From: Stratiolaelaps scimitus
Taxonomy: Eukaryota; Arthropoda; Arachnida; Mesostigmata; Laelapidae
Reading direction: 5' to 3'
NCBI GenBank assembly: GCA_019614645.1
Contig: JABWDB010000016.1
Span: forward strand, 6,219,501-6,283,500
DNA: 64,000 bases
Of the stretch, positions 22,762-37,200 are shown piece after piece (within the stretch, counting starts at the first letter, position 1; each line of letters opens with the position of its first letter). Made by a program: the position numbers and the translations under genes. Under the pieces are notes generated by a model. The model saw only the letters and a list, made by a program, of their open reading frames with translations, did no database searches and had not been told where the DNA came from.

Positions 22762-24871
22762 ATGTGGAAGTCTATTGGGCTCAACGTGATTCAAATTGTT
22801 TTCGTTGCTGTGATCGCTGGCAGTGCTGTGGCCGACTTCAATGATTGCGGCATCCGTGGCCATAAAAAAATTTCGGGCCGCTCCAACTACATGTTTGAAG
22901 GTGCCACAGCTCGTGAGCGCGAGTTTCCTTGGCATGTTTCGGTGCAGGTATTTCGAAACATTGATCCAATCTCATATAAGATTAAGCCACCTACTGTACA
23001 CTAATTAGAATATAGATTTTTGTCATTTCTATGCCGCTGCGAAGATTTTTGTCATTTCTATGCCGCTGCGGTGGAATCGCGGAGTTACCCCGACAGACGT
23101 CGATCGATTATGGCGGTAGAAACAAGACGCCATCCTCGATGAACTATTGTCTCATGGTGTAATATTAACCATAATTTTCATATATACGTAAACAAGTACA
23201 CGAGATAGTACCCGTCCTGTGTCAGCAGATCTGTCGTTTACACACTTGATTACATCTATGTCGGGCTAAATACCGATATCTAATATATAAAACACGAACA
23301 AACACCATCTAATATATATATATATACAGCACATGATTCTGGTATCAACAATTAACTGCATCTAATTATTGTATACCCTAAGACATACGAGTACAAATGC
23401 ATTCGTATTATACTAGATAATACTGAACCCTTTTTGACATGTTTTGATTATCACAGTTCCTCGGATGGGATCCAATGTTTTTCCGCTGGGGTTACCAACA
23501 CAAATGCGGCGGGACTATCATTAGCTCTGGATTGGTTTTGACGGCTGCGCATTGTTTTGATCCGATCGAGATGGAGCCCAATCCCCACAATTGGTATATT
23601 CAAGCCGGAACCGATAAGATCAGTGGCTCGTATATCCCCCAAAGAGATCCTGCCAAAGAGAGGGCCCGACATCGGTCTGTTGAATGCATCATCCGGCACC
23701 CCTTATATAACGGCGGTCATAAGGTTAGCTTATATATACATCATTCTTGATACATATATTATTAAATAATATCAGAAAATGATAGCAAACCATGTATACC
23801 ATGTATAAATGTATGAGATCTCATATATTATATATCATTATATTATATATCTCATATATATTGTTTATTAGTTCTGATCAAACCTTACTTCGATACTGTT
23901 TCGCACTTCCAGCATGACCTTGCCATGGTCAGGACATATGGTAACCTTCTCTCTGATAGTCTTTCAATGCCGCTATGCCTCCGGCCTTATGCGCGGAGGG
24001 GTTCGTCCACATTTAGGGCGAAAATCTGCGTTATCGCTGGCTGGGGCTTGCATGACCATTCAGGCCGGTTATCCGAGAACCTGAAATTTGGAGAGTACTC
24101 GTTACGTGACTGGTAAGGGCGTAGCGCTACTGCGACGACAACGTTTGTTTTCATTTCTCGAAAGGCAGCAGATTTTTGTCTTTTAGACATTCTTTTCTTA
24201 GCAAGGTGTCGTGCTCACAGTTTCTACGAAAATCCAAGGAAAGAATATCAATTGAACACGCAGATTCGTTTGATTAGGGCAGATAGCATAATCTCACCGT
24301 AGTCGCTCCGCAACGTGGCCTCTGGTTTTCAAAAAAACCTTTTTTCAAGAAATTGAGGTAATTGCTGGCGTCAGTTAATTTACAAGAGTCGGCCATGCTC
24401 AGTTTTGGGTGCGGCGCGCCTGTTCGTGTGATCTTTTATTGGATCTAATTAGAGTACATGGGCCTCCGTGTCATCATCTAATTGGTACATGCCGTATGCA
24501 AGATGCATCTCGTGACACTATTACTTGATAAACAAGGCTTTCCTTCTCTATCAAAAGATCTATTATCCAATATCTATGTCCTTTTCAGGAAATCCTGTAA
24601 GGACGCACACACTGAGTATAATAAGTTCGAACGGGCCGACCAAATTACAGTGACTAATATCTGCGCCGGGGGATATGGCGAATCTCCAGGCGCTTGCGCA
24701 GGTGATGGCGGTGGTGCACTCGCGTGCGAATACAATGGCACGTACTATTTCATCGGTATTGTCTCGAGAACTGAAGGCTGTGGATTATGGAAGAAGCTAC
24801 TGCCGTCTGTGGCTGTCGCTGTATCCTCATATACCACTTGGATCTACGATATGGCATATAAGTATGGGTAG
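22762..24871 (+). CDS. Non-catalytic serine protease homologue (Ser to Gly), gene 5
   Basis: The model joins exons 22762-22947, 23457-23723, 23913-24112 and 24589-24871 (311 aa), with intron phases 0, 0 and 2. The ATG (MWKSIGLN) opens a clear signal peptide, followed by a propeptide Cys (NDCGIRG). The usual IVGG is replaced by MFEG after SNY, so the buried N-terminal salt bridge of activated S1 enzymes would be atypical. His is kept in LTAAHCFD and Asp in HDLAMV, but the Ser motif reads CAGDGGGALAC, with Gly for the nucleophile. The disulfide Cys set and AGWG are present. The frame is intact throughout. The exon 2 donor (GTTAGC) resembles that of gene 4, and these two share GGALAC, so they probably form a sister group of pseudoenzymes. 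It is not expected to cleave peptides. Confidence 0.87.
23014..23070 (+). repeat. Tandem 29-base duplication in intron 1 of gene 5
   Basis: AGATTTTTGTCATTTCTATG and the bases after it occur twice in a row with a 29-base period (23014-23042 and 23043-23070). This looks like a recent slippage product. Confidence 0.85.
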
Positions 24872-24988
24872 CGGCTCCCCAACGGGACCCATATTGGACA
24901 ATGCGTTCCCGTTTCCACGATGGGAATTGATACACCTATCCCCAATCGCGTGGGTCTCACTGTTCACAAATAATGGCGCCGTGATTTG

Positions 24989-24994
24989 AATAAA
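24989..24994 (+). terminator. Poly(A) signal of gene 5
   Basis: AATAAA lies 118 bases after the stop codon. Confidence 0.65.
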
Positions 24995-25432
24995 CAAAAT
25001 TGTTGACATTTTTCAAACGATCCTTCTCTGCGTAACATTATGAGGTCTGTCTATCATTGTGCTATCGTCGAGAGCAAACAACAATGTAGCTAATCTGTTC
25101 ATGCATATATGGTGAGGAGAACGCGAAGTCCTTCACACAGACCTGTCTCTCACAGACCACTGTAGAGGAAGCTGAACCTAACTTAACCGGCGGTATAACT
25201 AGAAGCGGAAACGTATTTACCCTTGACGTTCACGCCATCGAGAGAGAGAAGTTTGACTGCATGCAGATTTGATTAGTGCTAGCCACGTTACCGCTTAGTC
25301 GGTCCTGCATAAAAAATACGACGCTCAAAGTAGTTTTGCTGTAGCGGTGGAACTTAGTCACCTGGAACATTGGTTCACAAGAAAAAGCCTTCTCGTGGTA
25401 AAGGCAATTCGCATGTCACGCGTGTGGTCTCT

Positions 25433-25464
25433 AATTATTGTGTATATTAAAATACACAATAAAT
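25433..25464. repeat. Short inverted repeat 3' of gene 5
   Basis: AATTATTGTGTAT and ATACACAATAAAT are 13-base arms with one mismatch around a 6-base loop. It is AT-rich and may be incidental. Confidence 0.5.
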
Positions 25465-26394
25465 GTGTAGTTCGATATTCAGCATCGGTTTTTTTATCAC
25501 ACTTCAATAGTCCTGTATCGCTAAATCCAGGAACTTCATTTGTTTGTAGTTGTTTGCCGACATTGTTTATTAGCTACTCGTTTGGTGAACATCAGGATGA
25601 TTGCGCTACGCGTGAAATCACTTTTACGAAAAGACAGTCGATTTAATCGCAAACAACCTCCTTATACCTAAAATCCTGTATAGACAACCAATATGGTGAC
25701 CATACTGTGCAGTATTGTACATGCTCTCAGGATGAAATCGAAGAATGCCTAACCACGAACAGGTGTATTTCACTTCACACAACTTTCGATGTTTCTTGAG
25801 GGGGTATTTTGCAACGGTGCAGCAGCCAACTGACCTGATCCTACTGGCAATAGATTGTGGCAAGGCCCCACTTAACTTTCCTTGTCGTCTCTAGCGGGAT
25901 TCTGGCCGGCACTGTTTTGGTAGGTTGTCGAGACCACACTCACGTATTATTGCGAAATTTCAACTAAGCGGGTAACCAATGTGCCCTTATCGAGGACGTC
26001 CGATGTAGGCCCACACACGCACACATACGTAAAACAGCCTCTGTAGGACATAGCAAGAGCATATTAGCTGATTCGTTTTACCATCATTTACTGTTGGTGC
26101 TGGGGGCTAGAGTCGTTTTTTCGTCGTCGAAAGAGGCAAGGCTGGACCCAATGCACTCCGCTTGCTGCGTGCACATCTCCCTAGAGGCCAATTTTGCCCC
26201 TGGTCAAGTTGGCTCTCAGGCCAATGTTCTCATTAAATCCAAATTAACCGCTCAAGCCGCCTCTATTGGCAGATCATTACTCGTGTCCACAGCCATTTAG
26301 TATCTGAACGTAGGTTGCATCGATCTTCGCAAAATTTTCTTCATACACAGCGTGAAGGTGTTCGACATTCTCTTATTGGTCCTCTACATTCGGT

Positions 26395-26397
<3 letters not shown>

Positions 26398-26437
<40 letters not shown>

Positions 26438-26471
26438 TACTTGAAGAATAAGTATATATATATATATATAT
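26398..26471. repeat. Two (TA)n microsatellites
   Basis: TA runs of about 34 bases (26398-26431) and 19 bases (26453-26471) are separated by a short unique stretch. Confidence 0.95.
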
Positions 26472-27859
26472 TAATAGAGATTGTTCCGCATATGAGGAGC
26501 GTTGAGTCAGTATGCTTTGAACCTTCTCTGAGTGGACGTGTGCGCACGTGCAGTTTGCTTAGAAGTCTGATATTTCATTGGCCAGCCACTTAAGTGGACA
26601 AAAGTTAATGTAACTTGAGCAAGTTCTTCAAGAACGGTATCATGCGCATGTATTATAGTTCGCCCCAACACACATATCCTGCGTAATATAAAAATGTGCA
26701 CATATCGTAATCAGGCAAGACAGTCTCGGGGTCAATAATTTCTCCACTTCAGACTCGCACTATCTGATTCGAGTCCAATTACATGAAGGCTCATTACAGG
26801 TTACGAGTTTAGTTTAATCGTAAAATTATAATAATGATCAGTGCTGATGAACGAATCCGACTCTTCTTAATAATGAAATATCAGCAAGGCCACGTAATGC
26901 AATGTATTATTGCATATATTTGACTTTGCATGTATAGGTTGGCGGGAGACCGAGCTGACCGAGTCTATTGCTTGTCGGAGCGACCTTCACTCGGACCATC
27001 TGTCATCATCATATGCACAAGCAGAAAAGCGGCTTTTATACGTACTAGCAAATAGCCGTGCTGGAGGGCGTTCCTTCTCTGCGAGATGACCTACTGTGAA
27101 ATAATTCACATTAATAACACTCTGCCGTACAACTTGACTATGATGGCCACATATGAACGCGGCATCTCCTGCCATGTGTTCGTATACTGTTCGCGTCCCT
27201 GGGCGGAGACCATGCGAGACGGAAACACGGTAGTTTGCAGCTTTGATGAGTCGCACCTTCGGAACAAATCCATTGCGACGTTGGTTGAATTAAATTCGAG
27301 AAATTTCCAAGGTGACCTTTGACGTAGTTGTGACTTGCTGCTCTCATCGCCGAAATGTGGTAAACTATTCGCTGGCCTCATGGGAAAAAAACAGATTAGT
27401 TGTTTATCACATTTACGAAATTACATTGCACTAAATTGAATTCAGTTCAACAAAAAAAATAGACCGTTATCTATGCACGGTATACCATTATCATGTATCA
27501 ACTTTGTCATTCCCCACACATAACAGTTATGTATGAGGTCGTTTCACGCGTTGGCCTCGACTAAACTGGAGTAGCGGCTTCTGAGATTGTTTTGCTCTAA
27601 TATCAAAGTAATGGTTCAACTTGCATCACCAACTGAGCAAACAATGCCGCGGCGGTAGCCGCCCCAAGCCGAGTTTTGTCTGGAGGGAAGGTCGCTATTG
27701 TTGAAGTAGAGTACTGAAAGTCTAACGATCAGAATGCGTTTATGATGATTTGACCTTGTGGCGAGATACATTGTTATCAATTTGGTGGTATCTGATATTG
27801 TATCATACTACGCCGAATCTCTGGGCTGGCCACACTCTGTACAGAATGCTTGCGGATAC

Positions 27860-28180
27860 TCCTCTAGTCGCATTGATTAATACTAGATCTGCTCTGGCTT
27901 CAAGTTCTCTGCATTGTTCATCGTTGTGCTTATCCTGTAAGGCCCTCTCCTGTCGCAGAATACTCGTTCAAGACAGCTCATTCGTACATACTAGAATCTG
28001 GCTAACTAAAATATTACGCAAATATTCAAGGTCACTTTTAAATCGTTCTTTTTGTACGTATAAAGACCGAAGCTCTTGTGAAATACTCGACGGGTCATCC
28101 GTTGGTTCAGGCGAGTAGTCGGTACATTCAAGCGTCCACTTGGCATTTGTTCGTGGTTTCTGCCGAACTATTTGCGTCAA
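27860..28180 (-). pseudogene. Coiled-coil-like coding fragment with an in-frame stop
   Basis: On the minus strand an open frame from 28180 reads SISQELRSLYVQKERFKSDL and ends NELS at a TGA (27968-27970). The same frame continues beyond it with ILRQERALQDKHNDEQCREL and EARADLVL, keeping heptad-like hydrophobic spacing for about 36 codons. No ATG opens the frame. It may be a decayed exon, part of a transposon ORF, or a sequencing or allelic stop. The family is unknown. Confidence 0.3.
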
Positions 28181-29345
28181 TTAATTAAGCGAATTGTCAA
28201 AACCGTGTAGCACGGATCCGTCCTCTCAGGTCTCGGCTCGTGGGCGTAAACAACAAATGGTCACGTAACAACTGAATCCGTAGTGAGCACTGCAGCCAAC
28301 CAGCCAACAGATAAGCACACGGCTTGGCTACAGTGGGTCGTCATGTAGAAATATAGTACGCAGTCGCCCCATGACGAGGCTTGGGCGAGCGGGAACTAGG
28401 TAAGTGAGACGTCGGTCCAACCAAGCCCGTGTTGTAGCCACCGCATAAATATGAATATTTGAGAAAAATATTTCTCGTTTTCTCTCTCGACTTCCTACAT
28501 GTACTCATAAACATAGTGGTAGTGCGATCTCAGGACAGACATGTTACGCGAGAGCTGTGGCCGTATTTTATAGAAGGACCGACATCAAGATGCCAGAATG
28601 TCAGCCTATTGTGCCTTCGTGATGTTGCCTGATATTGTGTACCTCTTAGTTATGATGGTTTCGCATCTTAATTGCACCGTATCTCGGCTGTGGTTCGTGC
28701 TGCTTGCGTTGACCACCCGGTGTCTCTCGGACACCCATATTGCACGCTTATTATAATCTATGAACGTACACTCGTGGGTATATACAAACACACAGTCATT
28801 CGATTCCAAGCGGAGTTCGCTGTAGATATTTAATATAGCGCGATTTACCATAAATTCACTTCTTCTTATTGGTGTGTTGTCTATATATTTACAAGCGGAT
28901 TTAAGTAGGTTCAGATCGCTTCGAGGTGACGCTCAGAACTGTACCCCCTCTATATGTTGTACTATGGCATCCCAAACGAGGGCTTATCCACGGAAAAATA
29001 TGAACTACGACGAGGCTGTCCGGTTTCTAACATTCCTGTCAAAACATGTGTGTACCTCACCAAAACTGGTAACGGCTTGTGAACACGGCTGGTCATAGAC
29101 GAAGACTCGCAAAATTCCCTGCCAGCGTAATAGTTGATCGCAGCTCAATAATAGCTCATCATATACGGACGAGAGATGATCCTTGACTGACTTGATGATC
29201 GCACGGCGAAAATAGATGTTTGACCTTGACACTGGGCTAATAAACAGAAAAATGCCGCAGTGTGACCCCCCACCAGACGAAGTCCTTGACCTGTATCTCT
29301 TCATTTTTCATATTTCTCTGCTGAAGGTCAGATACAATTCCATCT

Positions 29346-29367
29346 ATATATATATATATATATATAT
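29346..29367. repeat. (TA)n microsatellite
   Basis: An uninterrupted TA run of about 22 bases. Confidence 0.9.
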
Positions 29368-32126
29368 GTGCCGCAGAATCGGCGAGTTCGATTCCTACTA
29401 GTACTATTTATTCAAACATACAATAATAGTAGTTATCACTGTATTACTGAACGCCGGCGGATAGCATTCATGCGACGTTCGCTGCTCGGGATAAACAGGA
29501 CAATCAGTCCAGACAGAATAAATCAGTATGCATGGGTGAAGTTAATGATTATGAATTGATCAGCGATGACACGTAAGGTATATCGTGCATTGTCGCGTTG
29601 CTGTTAGGAGATGAATTATGACGCTACTACGCCAGTGAATAGACTGGACAGCTCTAAGGGGCAGATCGTAAACGTTATGTCATGTTTTTAGTTCGAGACG
29701 AAGTATATTTCTAACATGAATATTTCGTGTTACACCATGGCAAAATGTTACTAAATGCGACCTGATGTCCAAGTCCGTAGGTTACGTTGACATTTTGAAT
29801 GGCATGTTGTCCATTAAATTTCATTAGAATTAACATAACAGTAAGATCGCTACGGTTGGAAAAAATAGTGATGTTTGATGCAGGCTTCGGGCAAACGTCT
29901 AAACTGGGATCTGTGTATGCGAGAAATGTAAGTGGAGCATCATGAGACGTATTTTGACGACCATGCCAGCAAATATATGTGTCCACCTTCCAGACGAACC
30001 TTTTAGATCTGAAAACGAAAATTTAAACAGTTATTCGTGTGCATTGTAATCGCTATATTAGTCGTAGAAATTTGTGACAAAGTACCGATCGCAAAATTAA
30101 TCCCAGCAATTGATATAGTTCTATAATAGAACAGGCGCACTAGACGTCGAAGTACACTAGTGATACCGTAAATTACTGTGCGTGATGTTCTCAATCTTGT
30201 GGACACTCGATTTGTCGTTAAATGAATGATATACAATCGTTCACGAATGTACAACATATATAGACATCTTATATTCCATATGAACAAGTATGATGTATGA
30301 ACGGGTCTTGTCACTATAGCTTCTCTGTCTTCTACCGCTGCTGCAGTATCCTTTATTTCGCTTGCCGTCGATAGATGGCTCCACCCGTCCTAGGTACAAC
30401 GCGATATCTGTTTGCGTTAACGACATAGTATATAACAGGCAGCATACAAGTAGTAATTGTCTCAAACAGGTACGACGGACAGTGTTCACCCCTTTGGTAC
30501 AGAGTTGAGGGTTATCTAAACTGCTTGAGTCTACCGAGTAGACGCGGCTATCAGTCCCGTTCTCCATTCCTCTAATGACAGTATACCCTGTCATGTAGGC
30601 ATTCATAAGGTTAGCTGTTCATTATTCACCTAGATGGAATTATAGTCATGTTGTGATCGTGCTTACAGCGATCAGATTTATTTACAATGTATCTAAACTC
30701 ATCAACTAAAAGCATCATCCCCAATGAGCTGCGCATGTCCCTGTGGCAGACAGCAGCAACGCAAAAAATCTCACAAATTTGCCAGTTCAAAACAAGTCAG
30801 GGATTCCATATGGCGCTTCAAGGTATGGAATTACCAACCTGCTGGCGAAATGTTGGCGTGCGAGCGAGCAACCTGAGCCTTGTTTTAGGATCTCGGACAG
30901 GATTTTGCGAATCTCAGGATCGTGGCAACATACTTTAATACGAACAGTATATGAGACATGCTGTTTTTCTGAAAACATCAATTTTTTTGACCACAAGTTG
31001 GTCCAGCACTCCCAATGGCCAATAAGTGGATGGCCTTAGGTGACAGTGGATGTACGGACCTTTGAGAGCGCACCGGCAGTACGTGGATCGAGTGCCACGC
31101 TCTAAGTTCGCGCTGTCTACCAATCGCTTGCTTAATAGATGAAGTCACCAATGTACCGCTGTACAACTATTGCATGTAGGTATGTATATGGCTAGAATAT
31201 AGGATGCATATATATATGGCTAGGTGATAGGAATCGATAAGGACATGCACGTCAACAGTTGCCTGCTATATTATTCGTAGATGGTTCGACTTTGTGTGCA
31301 GTTCCCTAGAAATCCTATTGACGAGTTCTCTCGGTCTGTCAGGGTCACGAGGCGTTTTGGTCGGCAATTAATTGCTGAGTTGGATATCACAATGAAGACC
31401 ATCCGAAGAGATCCTCTTTAGTCATCGAAATATCGAGTTCGAGTTTGCTCGGCTGGCTTGCTCAAACGGCGAAGATAGGCATCCACCACATATTTCGGCG
31501 GCACCTGCGCATTCTCTCCCTGCACAGCAGTTCATTAAGTACACTCGGCCGAAATGCGGCTGCTGATTAAATCGTGTGACTACATAATAACCTTCTCAGC
31601 AGATGGCGAGACAATGATATTCGTTCTCCATTATGATAAGGTTCCAGTGAACAGTGTAGCCGGTGGCTTACTTATACTAATCGCGGTTAGCAAGACAGCG
31701 GTTGGCGAGCAAGTGACAAACCATTAGCTCTCTGATGGGGCAGGCGGACACCGTCTTATGGAATGGGTGCTTCCCCAGGGAAGAGTCCCCTTTCGACACT
31801 AAACGTCTTCACCCAGCTGAGCAATGCAAATATCATAACGTTAGTCGACAGACAGAAATCTGAATAGATCAATTATTAATGGTACGGACCAAATGGTTTC
31901 GATGAGCGGCTAGCTACTACTCTGGTCCCGGTAACGTGTTGGTCAGCCACTTTAGTCATACCCCTGCATATCCGTGCATACATTAGATCGACTAATGCTT
32001 GATCCTATCTCCCAAAGGACATTCATGCGAAATGAGAAATTAGTTAACCCTCGTTGACAGCTCGGAACCACTCATATAGTCCTATGTTAGCCAATTGCAT
32101 GAGAGTCGGGAACAGTTTTCTAGGTT

Positions 32127-32177
32127 TTTAAAATGACTGAAAAATGGATTGTAGTTACATTTTTCGGTCATTTTAAA
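32127..32177. repeat. Hairpin with 20-base arms
   Basis: TTTAAAATGACTGAAAAATG and CATTTTTCGGTCATTTTAAA are complementary at 19 of 20 positions, with an 11-base loop. The single mismatch would be a G-U pair in RNA. It is too short for a standard microRNA precursor and may be a miniature foldback element. Confidence 0.7.
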
Positions 32178-34200
32178 GATGTAGCGAAAAAAAAGCTTGT
32201 AGTTTATATATCAGACGTTCATAGAGGACCATTGTAATTTCTTTAAAATGGGGACCCGTTTTTCCCGCCGTTTGGTTCTCTATCCCTCGAGAGAATATCG
32301 TCATTCCTGATCAACATGTCAAGTCTCAAATAGATGATCCAACAGACACTTGCAGATTTGCCTTGGCTTCTACCTGATTATTGATTCGATATTCAAATAT
32401 CGCCTGCTGTGCAAACCTTTCCTTCGGAGCGCTACGTATCCTCGAAAGGATGTAGTTTTGAAAAGCACTTTTCAACAGATAGATTCGCCATGATGAACCG
32501 ATCTGGTCTAGTCCTAAACTCTTACCCATGTTGGCCCCGTCGACGATTTATGACCAAATATTTACACTCGAGCGTTTTATATTCAACTAATTGTTGAGTT
32601 ATTGCGCACGGGTCCAACAGTGAGATCAACTAAGCTGAGCTGCGGCAAATTGAACACGTGTCCAACCGTGCGAATATCCCCTGCATGTGTATATTATGCC
32701 ACGGGTGTCCAGTGTACGATAGATAGATAATTAGTGGACAACGATAAAACTGCGTTTGTATCGTCTGCAGAATACGAAATGATTTGTTATGAAATCGGAA
32801 GCACGCGTAACGCGCTTGATTCTGCGAATTGTGCATTACCGTCAGAGTATGTTATGCATAATATTGCTCGAGTATGCGCGGCGCGGATTTAGGATGCGGA
32901 TGTGCGCTAATGGTCTTAATAACGCTGACGGCACAAATATGAGTACAGCAATTGATTGCAATTAAGTACTCAATGGATGTCAGCAAAATGCTGAACGTTA
33001 GGAATTGTGAGTGACATTGAACATTGCAGTCTCATGTTCTGTTCACCATCTCCGCCAGAGCCCCGTCGAGCGGATGAGTTCGCTTGTGAACTGGCCGAGT
33101 AAGCTGATCATACAGAAGTGCTTCGTGCATCTTCCAAACCAGCGGTCGAAGGTAATAATTGCAAAACGACTTGCCGCAATGAGGAGTTCTCGAATAACCA
33201 GATTCTGGAGTTCCTGTAATACTTCTCGGTAAGATCCGCAGGTGAACACTGGAGTCATTACCTATTTTTCGTGGCTGAACACGTCTTTAGCGAAGGCTAT
33301 ACATTTATACTGTGTTGTATTGGCTTAATGCCTTCTACAGAATCAAGACAATTTCTCACTCATGAAGCTGGATCCTATGGGTTTGGTTGTACAGCGTCGT
33401 ATTGGTGTTCTAACTTAATAAATTATACTACCTAACTTACAAATATCAATTAGAGCTGTTGAGCTGTAAATTGATGAAATATGTGAAATTCAATGTCTAA
33501 AACCGACAGAAATACTCTAGATCTAAGTGAACACTATATACGGGCCCCACATCCGTTTGAACACACTGATATCAACTATAGATATGATAACAATATTGGT
33601 GCTTATGTCATGTCAATAGTGCTTAGATCACAGACCAAGTTGTGCAGTTGTCTAGTGGGAAGTCGTCTAAGGAGCTTGCATCAGTGGTGCGCAATTACAG
33701 GATCCGGAACGCAGCTAGAAGCTTATCAATAACAAGTCCATGAGCACTTACGTTTTGGTATCCTATTCTCGACTTCGCTTCCATTACGCAAGAATTCATG
33801 TCCTCGCCTTGCCACTGTTGAGCGCCGCTTGTACCTGCTTAGCACGTAATCCTGCTTCTTGGAGTTTGATTTCATCATTTTCATTAGCAAATAGATCGCA
33901 CACAAGAAAGACCACTCGAGTTCTATTGTTCGTAGCCTTTTGTGTCGAACCAAGCTAATTTGCTTGGCTACTAGCTCGATTCCGGTCTTCGGGTAGCCCG
34001 CTGGGTCACATTATATTATGGTGACATTACCGCAGCCACAGTATTATCACACGAACGGCGACACCTGTGTAGTGCTACATCACTATGAAAAATGTCTGGG
34101 GAGAAATTAACTCCAATATAGCTTCGGTCATGTTTATACTGTGCTGCACCTGAAAGGCTGTCCTAAGTCGAGCCGCGGCTATGCTTGGGGATCGGTGGTG

Positions 34201-34220
34201 ATATATATATATATATATAT
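34201..34220. repeat. (TA)n microsatellite
   Basis: A TA run of 20 bases. Confidence 0.9.
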
Positions 34221-37200
34221 GTTCATTTGATTTTTAATTCCTTGAGGAATCGTTTTCGTAACAGAGGCGCGAGTCAGGCATGTACACAATGGTACAGTGC
34301 TCGATAGAGACACAAATAAAATCATTTTGATAAACGCAATTGCATCCGTGTGATTATAGCAAGATATAGGCATGCGAATATTAATAATACAATATAGGAC
34401 TGAGCCGACTTGCTGGATCGCCTATCCCCATGAGATATTGACCTTATCTCAGCTCGAATAACAATGCAATACGCTCGGTGCAGTTCGACTTCGTCACAAC
34501 AAAGGCAGGTTAGCTGTTTCATTCAATCCTTCGTTATCTCCTCTGCAGCTCTGTTGCCCGTCGTTGAGCGAATACACACGTCGCTATCCGTGCTGTGCTA
34601 TTTGATGTTGGCCGAAGCTAAATCGTCTGGTTCCGGTCTATTCTATGGATTTATTTCCATACCTGTACTGATTTGGAAGAAAAGCCCAATTACATTTATC
34701 TGGAAGGGTAGCCAGCGGAAGGAGAAGTTAACTACTAAGAACGGCGTCCTAGTTGTTAGGATGGTATTATCTAGGGCATCGTTCTTAGTAAGTTCTATTG
34801 AGCCGTATAAAGTTTAGCGTATTTTCCCCTGGCTTAAGAGTCATAAAATGGAGGAATGACGACTTAAAGAGAAAGGGTTAGCACAGAAATGCGTGTGGCT
34901 GATTTGCAGCCTTCTTATTAAAAACAAAATCTTGTAGATCCCGATCTATATTATAGGTTTATCGAGTGACACGAAAATCGTTTCATGAGTAAAGGCTGTG
35001 CATAGACAATGGGTGTAGCGTAATTGTAAAAAGGTGCCCATGGTTCACGGCATAGTATTGCAACCTCCTCCGTTTAATGGCGATAGCAGGACGAGCCTCT
35101 CGTTGAGGCCTACCACGAGGAGATCTACATCAAGCTATCAAACAATTATTATCTTGGTTTGTTGTCCGTGCCGTTGTTCCGCGGTCAGCCAGAACAGGGC
35201 ACATCAGTTAGAAAGCACCATTTGAGATGTAATACCAGATCAGCAGATAGACCTGTATCGTCAGCCTTAGTCCAGGCAGGTCGGGTGGAGGCGTACTTTA
35301 TGCCAGTCCGATTCTTGGGCCTTGCTCTGTGAACGGGAAACGCTTTAGGCCGGAGGACAACTCGTTTATTGCGAAGATTACATCTTCCGCTGGTTGCGCA
35401 GAACATAGCCACCCGCCTATGCTGTGCCACCCGAATCACACCAGCCAACATACCCACGAGCTCGATATCGTTAGTGGCTCAGTGAGCACGATGAGCAGCT
35501 AGGTGAAGGGAAAGCCACCCCGAGGTCTGTTTGTGCGCTTATGATTGGAACCGTATACAGCCGATGGGATCGCATGGGATTCCGTTCCTGTAAGTTTCAA
35601 CGACGTTGCTTTGAGATCTTGATTTGGGCTTATTTCTGTTTCTAACCACTGAGTGATTGCTTTCGTGGTGGTGGTCCGGGCCGACATTCGAGCAGAATAT
35701 CGAGCGGTTATATCTCGTAACTTTGGGACCAAGAGCGCCGAGATTTGCAGAGCAACATCCTGAAGAGATACGTATTTGTGCTCGATGCCGAGAGAATGGT
35801 TGGAATGACGCGTCACTTAGGCATATCGAAAAGCGAGTGTAGGGAACATTGGTCAGAGTTCGTTATTCCTGCTCAGAGTGAGTTCAACAGAAATACTTGA
35901 GAAATATGTTATCGCCTAACAGGCACATTGATACGAAGTTAAATTTCAGCATCTATAATAATGCCAACAATAATAATAACAATAGAAATGATTTTCTATC
36001 GTAAATATACAATTGTTTAAACTGTCTGCCCAGTACTTTTTTATTCATTGAGTTGTAGTGGTCTGTAGCACAAAGCGTTTTCCCTTGGATTATTTTCGTC
36101 TATTATCGTTACAAGATACTGTGCCTTTTTTATGCATTAGACATTATTAACTATTTCCTCCTATGAGAATGATCACAATTCACTATTAGTCCTTCAACAA
36201 AGTTAGCTGTCCTTGGAGGCTATGGCAATTCTTCAAGAAATCGATTTATTCTCCATTCTGTGTGTCCTTGATGGGAAATCTTCCCCTTGTCAATTGCACT
36301 GCCGTAAGCCGTCGACACCTTCCGCATGGCAGGCGTATCAATTACGCGAAGGAGGAACCGCTAGAACAAGTACCCTAAGGTGTGCCTCTGTTCGGCCCTA
36401 AGTCGGTACAGCTGTTTAGGTGCGCTCGCTGCATAACAAGTCAATCGAACTGTGAACTGGCAATAATATATACGATTGGTTCAAAGCCGCTGCGTTTCTT
36501 GGTGATAACTTCCACATTTATCTGTCTGCTCCGGTCTGTTACGTCTCTTTGTATGTAGATGAACGCCCACCGTGTCCCACGACGACCGACTCCGGTGATC
36601 TGTTCGTGTCCTCATTGTGTGTCTGTACAGATCAGCTGTCCCCTGTGAATTTTCCGCATCGAAGGTATGGTCCGTTTCTCTATTGGTCCAAGATATACCA
36701 TCTCCATCTCTCTCTGCAAACCTCTACAAAAAAGCACTAGGAAATAGTTCTACTGGCCAAAGTTAAACGCTCTCTTAGTTTGTTTAAGGCCGTAGCGATT
36801 GTCAGATATCAAGAGATCACATCTTTTTCTCAACCTGAGTTACATATATACATTATAAGTATATATGTGTACATACTGCACATGTACTACATTTTCCGGG
36901 CTGACACACAGCCAACATTTAACGATCACGGTGCTGCACATTTGGTGGGCCAGGTCTACGGCCCATAGATTATAGTTGAGTTAATTTGCTCGAGTATGTT
37001 AATCAGAAATGCCAGATAATTTCTCTATGTCCCCACCCCCCGCGCTCCGATTCAAGTGTCGTTCCTGTAACGACTAATGGGTGCACCACCAGGCCTTTTT
37101 CGCGTCTGTCTGACCGATATACATTCATAGGCCTATCTCTACATAAATACATCAATGAAGATATATGAAACCCGAGCAAGCAAGTACAGCCTCCTATGTC

